From the NCBI GenBank assembly GCA_012961305.1, contig DTZQ01000430.1:1-11153 (forward strand): a DNA stretch of 11,153 nucleotides, written 5' to 3'. Source of the DNA: Armatimonadota bacterium. Lineage in GTDB: Bacteria; Armatimonadota; UBA10988; DTZQ01. The position numbers and the translations under genes are program-made. Positions 1-6,169 of this stretch are shown here, in pieces. Below the pieces are notes generated by a model. The model was not told where the DNA came from, searched no databases, and saw nothing but the letters and a program-made list of their open reading frames with translations. Within the stretch, counting starts at the first letter, position 1. Every line of letters starts with the position of its first letter.

Positions 1-17
1 CGGTTCTAAACCGAGTT

Positions 18-105
18 AACCAACTTAAGTTGGTTTGGTAGAGGTAGCCCCGAGTTTGAACTCTGGGCCAGAAGGCTGGATTTCCTTCCCCCAAACCAAC
101 TTAAG
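18..105. repeat. Palindrome and inverted repeats downstream of hisS
   Basis: Positions 18-35 form a perfect 18-bp palindrome, AACCAACTTAAGTTGGTT. Its right half plus GG (24-38) recurs inverted at 91-105, giving 15-bp arms around a 52-bp loop. Smaller dyads flank it: CGGTT/AACCG at 1-13, GAGTT/AACTC at 52-63 and GTTAA/TTAAC at 115-126. No gene is visible in 1-146. The region follows the hisS stop codon on the minus strand, so it could form transcript-end structures, but no T-run makes it a classical intrinsic terminator. A protein-binding site is equally possible. The repeats are directly visible; the function is unknown. Confidence 0.6.
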
Positions 106-146
106 CTCGGCGGTGTTAAAGTTAACCTTGTTGAGATACTCAGCCC

Positions 147-1424
147 TCACCAACGGTGAGAATGGCCCAACTGCCTAATTGTCCTCTCTGGGAGTCCTTC
201 CAAGGGAACAAGTTCCTGCTCGCCCCGGCGCATGTCGCGCAGGGTAACCTGCCCTGCCGCCAGTTCATCCTCTTTCAGCAGCAGGACTAAGGCGGCTCCC
301 AACCGATTGGCCTGGCGCATCTGTCCTTTCAGGCTGCGTCCTTCGTGGTCCAATTCTACCCGCAGACCTTCCCGTCGCAACTGCCAGGCCAGTTGCTGCG
401 CTTGTACCCTCTCCGGGGGGGATACGGCTGCGATGTACAGCCGAGGGCGGGGGGACAAAGATACTGTCCGACCGGTTTTCTCCAGCGCCAGCAGAACCCG
501 CTCCAGGCCCGAACCGAAGCCGATACCCGGTGTAGGCGGTCCCCCGCACTGCTCTACCAGTCCATCGTAGCGTCCCCCGCCCAGGAGGACGTTCTGTGCT
601 CCCAGGGCCGGGTGGGCAATCTCGAAGGCGGTTTTGGTGTAGTAGTCCAGTCCCCGTACCAAGCGCGGCTGGAGGGTGTAGGCCACTTCCAGGTCTGTCA
701 GTCCTTTGCGCACGGCGGTGAAATGCTCGGCACATTCGGAACAGAGATAGTCCAACATTACCGGAGCATCCTGGGTGGCAGTCTGACAGGTGGGGACTTT
801 GCAGTCCAGTATCCGCAGGGGATTGACCTCAAACCGTCGCTGGCAGTCCGGGCACAGGTGGTCTAAACGGTCCCGCAGGTAGGCCCTTAGAGCCTCGCGG
901 TGGACTGGCCGACAGCGGGGACAACCGATGGAATTGAGCAGCAATTCCACCTCATCCAGTCCCACGGCGGAGAGATAGGTCAAGCCCAGGGTTATTACCT
1001 CCACGTCCAGGGATGGTTGGAGGGAACCGAGGGCCTCAATGCCCGCTTGGTGATGCTGTCGGTAGCGTCCTTCCTGCCGTCGCTCGTAGCGAAAAATGGC
1101 TGATAAGTAGTAGAACTTCTGTACTCCTCCCTGCGCGTAGAGGCCGTTTTCCAGGTAGGCACGCACCACCGGAGCGGTGCCTTCCGGGCGCAGGGTCATA
1201 CTCCGCCCGCCCCGGTCGGTGAAGGTGTACATTTCTTTGGCTACGATGTCTGTACTTTCTCCCACGCTGCGGACGAACAGTTCGGTCTGCTCGAACATAG
1301 GGGTGCGAATTTCCCCGTAGCCGAACCGCTCGCAAATCTCACGGAACGTGGCTTCTACTGCTTGCCATTTGGCCGCTTCCGCAGGCAGGATGTCCTGGGT
1401 ACCTCGTGGTCGGCGATAAGGCAT
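147..1424 (-). CDS. hisS: Histidyl-tRNA synthetase (HisRS)
   Basis: This class II aminoacyl-tRNA synthetase charges tRNA-His with histidine in the cytoplasm. The protein is 425 residues, a normal bacterial length. It begins with the family's typical N-terminus (MPYRRPRGTQDILP). Motif 2 (FRYERRQEGRYRQ) is at about 111-123, the histidine-specific RGLDYYT loop at 257-263, LGGGRYDGL at 281-289 and motif 3 (GIGFGSGLERVLLAL) at about 300-314. The anticodon-binding domain fills about 325-425. The insertion domain (about 165-235) carries paired cysteines (168/171, 191/194, 208/213, 228/231) that could hold zinc. The frame stays open upstream to 1481, but the ATG ending at 1424 is preferred: AGAGGG at 1431-1436 lies 6 nt upstream, and the protein then starts where the family does. 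An ATG two codons earlier (1430) abuts the AGAGGG. The gene follows the coiled-coil gene after a 109-nt spacer, with no T-box leader visible. Confidence 0.97.
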   Translation of the reverse strand: MPYRRPRGTQDILPAEAAKWQAVEATFREICERFGYGEIRTPMFEQTELFVRSVGESTDIVAKEMYTFTDRGGRSMTLRPEGTAPVVRAYLENGLYAQGGVQKFYYLSAIFRYERRQEGRYRQHHQAGIEALGSLQPSLDVEVITLGLTYLSAVGLDEVELLLNSIGCPRCRPVHREALRAYLRDRLDHLCPDCQRRFEVNPLRILDCKVPTCQTATQDAPVMLDYLCSECAEHFTAVRKGLTDLEVAYTLQPRLVRGLDYYTKTAFEIAHPALGAQNVLLGGGRYDGLVEQCGGPPTPGIGFGSGLERVLLALEKTGRTVSLSPRPRLYIAAVSPPERVQAQQLAWQLRREGLRVELDHEGRSLKGQMRQANRLGAALVLLLKEDELAAGQVTLRDMRRGEQELVPLEGLPERTIRQLGHSHRW

Positions 1425-1443
1425 GAGCATCCCTCTGAACCTG

Positions 1444-1514
1444 ATACTGGATACTGGCCCGGTTTCGGGTTGGTCAACCACGGAGCGCGGAGAACTGAGG
1501 GTGAGTTGCCCTCA
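1444..1514. repeat. Short repeats and hairpin in the spacer before hisS
   Basis: The 109-nt spacer between the coiled-coil gene and hisS contains the 7-mer ATACTGG twice in tandem (1444-1457), a dyad GGTTG/CAACC (1468-1479), and a hairpin with TGAGGG/CCCTCA arms (1496-1501 and 1509-1514) around a 7-nt loop. The hairpin has no following T-run, so it may be mRNA structure or a processing site rather than a terminator. The stretch GAGCGCGGAG (1483-1492) followed by GTGAGT (1501-1506) resembles a segment found inside rimO at 11049-11064. The repeats are seen; any role is inferred. Confidence 0.45.
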
Positions 1515-1533
1515 ACCGTCCATCTGCCAGTAA

Positions 1534-2088
1534 TCAAGACTGAAGTTGGGCAATGTACTCCTCGGCCTCAGCCAGAAGTTTGTCCAGGGAATCGGGGTTG
1601 GCCAGGAGGAGGGCCAGAGCTGCCCGGCGCTTGCGTTCTAACTTCTCAATGCGCTGCTCCAGGGGGTCAATTTGGGCGTACACTGCATCGGCTTCTTCCC
1701 GCAGTTGGGCCTGCTGGCGCAGATAATCAGCCAATTCGGGGTCATCCTCCTCCTTGCCCTGCAGCCGCAGGGTTTGAATGTTGCTGCCCACCAATTCCCG
1801 AGCCTCATCCAGATTGTTCAACCGCGTCCTTAACTCCTTTAATCGCTCCTGCCATTCCTCCAATACCGGGCTGTACTTGCGGTCCAAGGTCTCCTCCAAT
1901 TTTTCCTTTTCCCGCTCCTCCCGGTACTCCCGCAGGGCCTCCAATTTCTCCCGGACTACTTCATGCTCGGCCAATTTCTCCGCCCCCTTTCTCAACATCC
2001 GACCCAAAAACCCGCCAACTTGCTTGGCTTTCTCCTTGGCCTTCTCCACCGCTTCTTCCGCTTTTTCCCGTAGTTCTTCTTTGGGCAT
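1534..2088 (-). CDS. Coiled-coil protein of unknown function, first gene of the hisS operon
   Basis: I do not recognise this 184-residue protein. It is highly charged and almost entirely predicted helix. Residues 1-24 are Lys/Glu-rich, 25-40 (around GGFLGRMLRKGAEKLA) could form an amphipathic helix, and 41-95 and 115-155 have the heptad-like Leu/Ile spacing and Glu/Lys/Arg richness of coiled coils. A short break (RLQGKEEDDPE, about 108-118) separates the two, suggesting a helical hairpin. There is no signal peptide, transmembrane segment, cysteine or catalytic motif. AAGGAG at 2096-2101, 7 nt before the ATG, fixes the start. A promoter at 2155-2183 serves it, leaving a leader of about 60 nt, and hisS follows 109 nt after its stop. 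Codon composition shows its A/G-rich bias on the coding strand. Cotranscription with hisS does not prove a role in translation. Confidence 0.82.
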   Translation of the reverse strand: MPKEELREKAEEAVEKAKEKAKQVGGFLGRMLRKGAEKLAEHEVVREKLEALREYREEREKEKLEETLDRKYSPVLEEWQERLKELRTRLNNLDEARELVGSNIQTLRLQGKEEDDPELADYLRQQAQLREEADAVYAQIDPLEQRIEKLERKRRAALALLLANPDSLDKLLAEAEEYIAQLQS

Positions 2089-2154
2089 AGAGAGGCTCCT
2101 TTCTCTTTCAGGAAAACATGAAACGTGAATATCACACCTCAGGCCTCACTACAA

Positions 2155-2183
2155 AGTATAGCCGAAAGCCGCCCGCTTGTCAA
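2155..2183 (-). promoter_or_regulatory. Sigma-A promoter for the coiled-coil/hisS operon
   Basis: Read on the minus strand, TTGACA (2178-2183) and TATACT (2155-2160) are separated by 17 bp, one mismatch from full consensus. Transcription should start near 2148, about 60 nt before the coiled-coil start codon. The leader contains a small GTGA/TCAC dyad but no T-box or other riboswitch signature that I can see. Confidence 0.8.
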
Positions 2184-2237
2184 GGGCTGGTTCCACCGCA
2201 CTCCCACCGCGATGCAGCCGCCCCGTCTCCACCACGA

Positions 2238-2251
2238 AGTTGGAGGTTGGA
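2238..2251 (+). repeat. Two 7-bp AGTTGGA-type units between divergent promoters
   Basis: AGTTGGA followed by GGTTGGA occurs at 2238-2251, between the minus-strand promoter (2155-2183) and the lysA promoter (2290-2318). The same 7-mer is tandemly repeated inside rimO at 11065-11085. A separate pair of CCACCGC copies (2193-2199 and 2204-2210) lies 11 bp apart, about one helical turn, in the same region. It is too short to assign a function. Confidence 0.4.
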
Positions 2252-2289
2252 AGGCGACTGGGCCCTCATCCTTCGCTCCCTTTCAGTGG

Positions 2290-2318
2290 TTGTCCAACGG
2301 CGAGGTCTGTGGTATAAT
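2290..2318 (+). promoter_or_regulatory. Sigma-A promoter for lysA
   Basis: TTGTCC (2290-2295) and a perfect TATAAT (2313-2318) are separated by 17 bp. The expected start of transcription is near 2325, leaving about 32 nt before the lysA ATG at 2357. That is too short to hold a lysine riboswitch. Confidence 0.8.
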
Positions 2319-2356
2319 GGGGAGGCGGGGGAAGACCAGCAGCAGGAGCAGGAAGT

Positions 2357-3673
2357 ATGTTGCCTTTAGGTACGCAACGAGTAAACGAAAAGGGACATCT
2401 GGAAATTGGAGGGTGTGATACGGTAGAGTTAGCGGAGAAGTTCGGTACTCCGTTGTACGTCTTGGACGAGAGGGCCGTACGGGAGCGGTGTCGGGAATAC
2501 CGAGGGGCTTTAGAAACCCGCTATCCGCGGAAGGTGAAGGTCTACTACGCGGGCAAGGCGTTTCTCACTTTGGCTATGTGCAGGTTAGCGGCCCAGGAGG
2601 GACTGGGACTGGACGTGACTTCGGCAGGGGAGTTGCACACCGCTTTACAGGCTGATTTTCCGCCTGAAGATATTGCCCTGCACGGCAACTTCAAGTCCGA
2701 GGAGGAAATGCGGTTAGGGATTGAATCCCGCGTGGGTCGCATCGTAGTGGACAGCCGCATCGAATTGGAGCAGTTGGCCGCGCTGGCAGCGGAGTATCGG
2801 CGTACCGTGCCCGTTCTTCTGCGCCTCAATCCGGGCATTAAAGCCGGAGGGCATGAGTTCATCGAAACAGGGCATATTGACTCGAAGTTCGGCTTGAGCA
2901 TCAGCACTGGTCAGGCTTTGCAGACCGTACAGCGAGCCTTGGAACTTCCACACCTGGATTTGCGGGGGGTGCATTGCCATATCGGCTCGCAAATTTTGGC
3001 GACCGAACCCTTTGGGCGGACCGCGGAGGTAGTGATGGAGTTCCTGGCGGAAATCCGCCGGGAAACGGAAGCGGTGTTGACGGAACTCAATCTGGGTGGG
3101 GGGTTGGGGATTCGCTACACTCCAGCCGACGACCCTCCGAGTGTGGAAGAATACGCTGAGGTGATAGTCACCCGCCTCCTGAGAGCCGCGGAACGGCACA
3201 ACTTTCCGCTGCCGACCCTCATGGTGGAGCCGGGCCGGTCAATCGTGGGAGAGGCTGGAATAACCCTGTACACCATTGGGGTCATCAAAGAGGTTCCCGG
3301 CGTGCGGACCTACGTGGCAGTAGACGGAGGGATGTCAGATAATCCTCGCCCGGCCCTCTACAAGGCCAGGTATGAAGTCTTCCTCGCCAATCGGGCCGCG
3401 GAGGAACCCACCCAGGTGGTCACGGTTTCCGGCAAGCACTGTGAAACTGATACTCTGTTCGAGGAGGTAGTTTTGGCCCCGCCTCAAGTGGGAGACCTGT
3501 TAGCCGTGCAGAGCACGGGGGCCTACCACTATTCGATGGCCAGCAACTACAACCGCTTTTGCCGTCCGGCGGTGGTGTTGGTCCGGGAGGGACAGGCAGA
3601 GGTCATAGTGGAGCGAGAGACCTGGGAGGACCTCCTGGCCCACGACGCCCTCCCTACCTGGCTGCGGGATTAA
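2357..3673 (+). CDS. lysA: Diaminopimelate decarboxylase
   Basis: This PLP-dependent enzyme converts meso-diaminopimelate to L-lysine plus CO2, the final step of lysine biosynthesis in the cytoplasm. The 438 residues fit the family. The PLP lysine is K67 in YYAGKAF. HCHIGSQI (206-213) and GGGLGIRY (247-254) belong to the alanine-racemase-like barrel, and EPGRSIVGEAG (291-301) binds the cofactor phosphate. GKHCE with Cys362 is the active-site segment contributed by the partner subunit, and TGAYHYSMASNYNRF (387-401) is the conserved C-terminal motif. AGGAG at 2344-2348 lies 8 nt before the ATG, and the N-terminal phrase HLEIGGCDTVELAEKFGTPLYV confirms the start. It has its own promoter at 2290-2318. 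Its last 20 bp overlap the 3' end of the convergent gene on the other strand, with no terminator hairpin between them. Confidence 0.97.
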   Translation: MLPLGTQRVNEKGHLEIGGCDTVELAEKFGTPLYVLDERAVRERCREYRGALETRYPRKVKVYYAGKAFLTLAMCRLAAQEGLGLDVTSAGELHTALQADFPPEDIALHGNFKSEEEMRLGIESRVGRIVVDSRIELEQLAALAAEYRRTVPVLLRLNPGIKAGGHEFIETGHIDSKFGLSISTGQALQTVQRALELPHLDLRGVHCHIGSQILATEPFGRTAEVVMEFLAEIRRETEAVLTELNLGGGLGIRYTPADDPPSVEEYAEVIVTRLLRAAERHNFPLPTLMVEPGRSIVGEAGITLYTIGVIKEVPGVRTYVAVDGGMSDNPRPALYKARYEVFLANRAAEEPTQVVTVSGKHCETDTLFEEVVLAPPQVGDLLAVQSTGAYHYSMASNYNRFCRPAVVLVREGQAEVIVERETWEDLLAHDALPTWLRD

Positions 3674-5351
3674 GGGCGGGTTGGGAAACGGTCCCTACCG
3701 GGGATTGTAATGGGCGGTACTGGGGGCGACGGACTTCGCCGCGGGCCGCGGCTTCCAGCAGGGGACAGGGGCGGCGCACGATAACGACGCTGAGGTCATC
3801 CCGTTCTAAAGCCGCCTGCAACACCGTTCGGGTGTGTTCCCGGTCCAGGGGGTCTACGATGACCGGAGTGAGGCCGCAGGCGGCCACGAGGTCTTCCATT
3901 TTGACCGAAGGAGAAGGGCGACCGCGGGCGTTTCGGCCTACGTTGGGGGTGGGCTGAAAGCCGGTAGTGGCCGTGGCCCCGTTATCCAAGATGAGAAGCA
4001 AAGCGCAGTGCTGCAGGTTCGCGGCGTTGACGAGACCGGGTAAACCGGTGTGATAAAAGGACGAATCGCCCATGAGGGCTACCGCACGGCAGTTGGGTCG
4101 GGCGCGGGCCAGGCCAGCCGCCAGGTTGATGCTGGCTCCCAGACAGTATTTGAGGTGTAACAGTTCATACGGGGGAGCGGCAGCCCAAATTAGGCATCCA
4201 GGGTCGCCGGTTACCACGACTTCCCGGCCCACGGCGGCAATGGCTTCTCGCAGGGCTTCAAGGGTAGGAATGTAGGGGCATTCCTGGCAAAAAGTGTACA
4301 GGTCCGGCGGGGGCCTTAGAGGTGAGGGAGGCGGATGAGTCTTTCCCTTTAGCAGCCAGGCCAGGGCCTGCCGGATGTTTTCCTCCCGGAGTTCATCCCC
4401 TACGGGAAGATGACCACTTTCACGTCCCCATATCGGCAGCGTTAGTTTGGCCTCCTGGGCCAGGGCCTTTATCTGGCGTTCCACCCAGGGGTCGTTCTCC
4501 TCCAGCACCAACACCCGCTCGACGGTGGACAGAAAATCCAGCACCAACCCCCGGGGCAGAGGATGCACGGTGGTCAACGCCAACACGCTGAGGGGAGGGA
4601 CCTCCTCCGAGGCCGGTCTGAGTTTCTCGGCCGCGAAACCCACCGCCACCACTCCGCAAAGTCCCTGCCCCCAGCGTTGGTTCCAGGGAGAGGCGGTGAA
4701 CCTCTCCTCCAAGTCAGCCAGGCGAGCGTGCAGGCGGACGTGATTGGCAACGGCATTGTAACCAGTGGAAATCCACTGGAAAGGAGCCAGGGAGAGGGGG
4801 CGAAGGGGGGCGGAAGCCGGAGGGGGCACTTTGACCTCAGCCGTGGTTTGGACAAAAGGCCAGGGGACGCGGAGGATGAAGGGAAGGGAGGTGCTTTCCG
4901 ACAGGTCAAAGGCGGTTCGCATAACCTCGGCTCCCAAGTCCAAGGTGACCGGCTCTAACAGAGGCAGTTCCGCAAAATAGGCCAGTCCGCGGGTGTCCTG
5001 TTCGTTCTGAGAAACGTGGGCGCCGGGGTCATCCCCCAACAAGATGACCAAGCCGGCATTTATTCCGGTGAAGTTGAGGGTCAGGAGGGGGTCTACGGCC
5101 ACATTAAGGCCCACGCTTTTGACCGCCACCAAACTGCGCCATCCGCCCACGCTAGCCCCCAGGGCACATTCTAAGGCGACCTTTTCGTTGACCGCCCACT
5201 CTACGGTCAGGTCAGGGGCCTGCTCTAACAGTACTTCCACCACCGAGGTGGCTGGGGCTCCTGGATAGCCGGTAACGTACTGCACCCCCGCAGCCAAAGC
5301 CCCTGCGGCCAGGGTTTCCGCCCCCGTCAGTTCTGAAGGAGTTTCCAACAT
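3654..5351 (-). CDS. IorA-like thiamine-diphosphate enzyme without ferredoxin domain
   Basis: The 565-residue protein aligns by eye with the alpha subunit of indolepyruvate:ferredoxin oxidoreductase. An N-terminal pyrimidine-binding domain carries TGYPGAP (27-33), EWAVNEKVALE (51-61) and DDPGAHVSQNEQD (107-119). A middle domain (about 190-330) follows. The C-terminal TPP-binding domain has CQECP (355-359, family CPGCP), GDPGC (382-386), CLGASI (403-408), GDSSFYHTGLPGL (428-440) and LDNGATATTG (455-464). True IorA continues into a domain binding two [4Fe-4S] clusters; this protein stops near 565 without it, and no iorB gene is nearby. It may be a non-oxidative 2-oxoacid decarboxylase or carboligase, or use a separate ferredoxin partner; the substrate cannot be read. 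The ATG ending at 5351 matches the family start but has no well-spaced Shine-Dalgarno (GGAAAGG lies about 20 nt upstream), hinting at translational coupling to the gene ending 35 nt before it. The frame remains open upstream to 5444. Confidence 0.85.
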   Translation of the reverse strand: MLETPSELTGAETLAAGALAAGVQYVTGYPGAPATSVVEVLLEQAPDLTVEWAVNEKVALECALGASVGGWRSLVAVKSVGLNVAVDPLLTLNFTGINAGLVILLGDDPGAHVSQNEQDTRGLAYFAELPLLEPVTLDLGAEVMRTAFDLSESTSLPFILRVPWPFVQTTAEVKVPPPASAPLRPLSLAPFQWISTGYNAVANHVRLHARLADLEERFTASPWNQRWGQGLCGVVAVGFAAEKLRPASEEVPPLSVLALTTVHPLPRGLVLDFLSTVERVLVLEENDPWVERQIKALAQEAKLTLPIWGRESGHLPVGDELREENIRQALAWLLKGKTHPPPSPLRPPPDLYTFCQECPYIPTLEALREAIAAVGREVVVTGDPGCLIWAAAPPYELLHLKYCLGASINLAAGLARARPNCRAVALMGDSSFYHTGLPGLVNAANLQHCALLLILDNGATATTGFQPTPNVGRNARGRPSPSVKMEDLVAACGLTPVIVDPLDREHTRTVLQAALERDDLSVVIVRRPCPLLEAAARGEVRRPQYRPLQSPVGTVSQPALNPAAR

Positions 5352-5386
5352 ATTTTCGTCGTCGTGCCCCCCATCCTTTCCAGTTT

Positions 5387-6031
5387 TTACGCCTCCCGCC
5401 CCGGCAACCAAGCCAAGTACTCCGGTAGTAGTTCCTCCACCCATCCTTCCACTATTCCGGCCTGGTCCCGCAGCCGGGCGCGCATGAAAACTTCAAACAC
5501 CTGCTCTTTGGGGACTCCCAGGGCCAACAGGCTGACTCCCCACAGATAATAGGCCCGCAGGGCGGCTGTGTCTAATCGGGTTGCTTCTTGTGCTTGGACG
5601 ATGGCTGTCTGGTAATCCTGACAGTCGTAGTACCACTGGGCCAGTTCGGTGTGCACTTCCGCCCGGAAGATGGCTGGGGATACTTCCAACAACTCACGAA
5701 TAGTACGCTCGTTGTCCCGTCGGGTCTCCGCGTCCGATAAGAGGTCCAAAATCCGTTGGTACTCGCGAGCGGCATCCTCGTTCCGAGCCAACAGGCGGTA
5801 GGCATCGCCCAACATCCGCCGCGCACAGGCCTCAAAACTGGTCCCCTCCACCCTCAAAGCCGCCTGCAACTCCGCCACTATTTCGTCCACCGTGGCCTCG
5901 GTGAGGCCCTCGTTGCGCACAATGGCCCGCGCGCGGTCGAAGTGCTGCTGCGCCCGCAGTTCTGTGGTGACCTCCGCCAGCGCGTCTTGCGCCCGGTTCC
6001 AAGCGCGTTTTAGATGGTTAAGCAGGGCCAT
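5387..6031 (-). CDS. Small TPR-repeat-like protein of unknown function
   Basis: This 214-residue, all-helical protein has no signal peptide or membrane segment. Residues 66-98 (CARRMLGDAYRLLARNEDAA and following) and 121-153 (AEVHTELAQWYYDCQDYQTA and following) match the tetratricopeptide pattern: a small residue, aromatic pairs and an Ala at the helix turn. A third, weaker unit is at about 155-187. TPR arrays bind peptides or scaffold complexes, and no catalytic motif is visible. The frame is open upstream to 6304, but the ATG ending at 6031 is preferred: AGGAG (6037-6041) lies 5 nt upstream, and the promoter at 6087-6115 lies inside the longer frame. It is first in an operon with the IorA-like gene, which starts 35 nt after its stop, so it may be a partner or chaperone of that enzyme. 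That link is inference only. Confidence 0.85.
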   Translation of the reverse strand: MALLNHLKRAWNRAQDALAEVTTELRAQQHFDRARAIVRNEGLTEATVDEIVAELQAALRVEGTSFEACARRMLGDAYRLLARNEDAAREYQRILDLLSDAETRRDNERTIRELLEVSPAIFRAEVHTELAQWYYDCQDYQTAIVQAQEATRLDTAALRAYYLWGVSLLALGVPKEQVFEVFMRARLRDQAGIVEGWVEELLPEYLAWLPGREA

Positions 6032-6072
6032 ACCATCTCCTGCTGCCGGGTTGGCTTTTGAAGGGTTCCCTA

Positions 6073-6107
6073 CCCAGCCACTTAATATTATACCGCCTGG
6101 CCACTTA
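6073..6107 (-). repeat. Direct repeat flanking a -10 box, possible operator
   Basis: On the minus strand, TAAGTGGCCAGG (6096-6107) and TAAGTGGCTGGG (6073-6084) match at 10 of 12 positions and repeat with a 23-bp period, about two helical turns. One copy lies in the spacer of the minus-strand promoter and the other just past its -10 box, near the expected transcription start. This placement suits a repressor-binding site, but no regulator is identified in the window. Confidence 0.45.
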
Positions 6108-6115
6108 GATGTCAA
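6087..6115 (-). promoter_or_regulatory. Perfect-consensus sigma-A promoter for the TPR/IorA-like operon
   Basis: Read on the minus strand, TTGACA (6110-6115) and TATAAT (6087-6092) are exact consensus hexamers with the optimal 17-bp spacer (6093-6109). Transcription should start near 6080, giving a leader of about 50 nt before the ATG ending at 6031. So strong a basal promoter usually implies high constitutive output or repression; a direct repeat overlaps it. Confidence 0.88.
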
Positions 6116-6134
6116 GCCTGAAACCCGCTTAACC

Positions 6135-6162
6135 TTGACAAACGCGGTCAATATGTTACAAT
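6135..6162 (+). promoter_or_regulatory. Sigma-A promoter for the methyltransferase gene
   Basis: TTGACA (6135-6140, exact consensus) and TACAAT (6157-6162, one mismatch) are separated by 16 bp. The start of transcription should fall at about 6169-6170, on the GTG start codon of the methyltransferase. Its -35 box lies 19 bp from the -35 box of the divergent promoter. Confidence 0.82.
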
Positions 6163-6169
6163 TTAAACC

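Noticed and set aside
40..75. tRNA-like T-arm (GAGTTTGAACTC)
   Set aside because: The 5-bp stem with 7-nt loop and the invariant G53-C61 pair cannot be formed on either strand, and there is no acceptor stem.
1425..1481. A longer hisS start (19 extra codons from the ATG ending at 1481)
   Set aside because: The extension is not family-like, and AGAGGG is correctly placed for the ATG ending at 1424.
1362..2090. 242-codon plus-strand frame opposite hisS and the coiled-coil gene
   Set aside because: Its proline-rich, low-complexity translation is the complement of the real minus-strand genes, with no ribosome binding site or family resemblance.
2089..2290. T-box or lysine riboswitch for hisS or lysA
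   Set aside because: No AGGGTGGNACCGCG-type element is present on either strand, and the lysA leader is only about 32 nt.
2125..2418. 97-codon plus-strand frame before lysA
   Set aside because: It spans the lysA promoter and start, lacks a ribosome binding site, and shows no protein-like character.
5352..5444. A longer N-terminus for the IorA-like protein
   Set aside because: The extra 31 residues are Gly-rich, overlap the upstream gene's 3' end and precede the usual family start.
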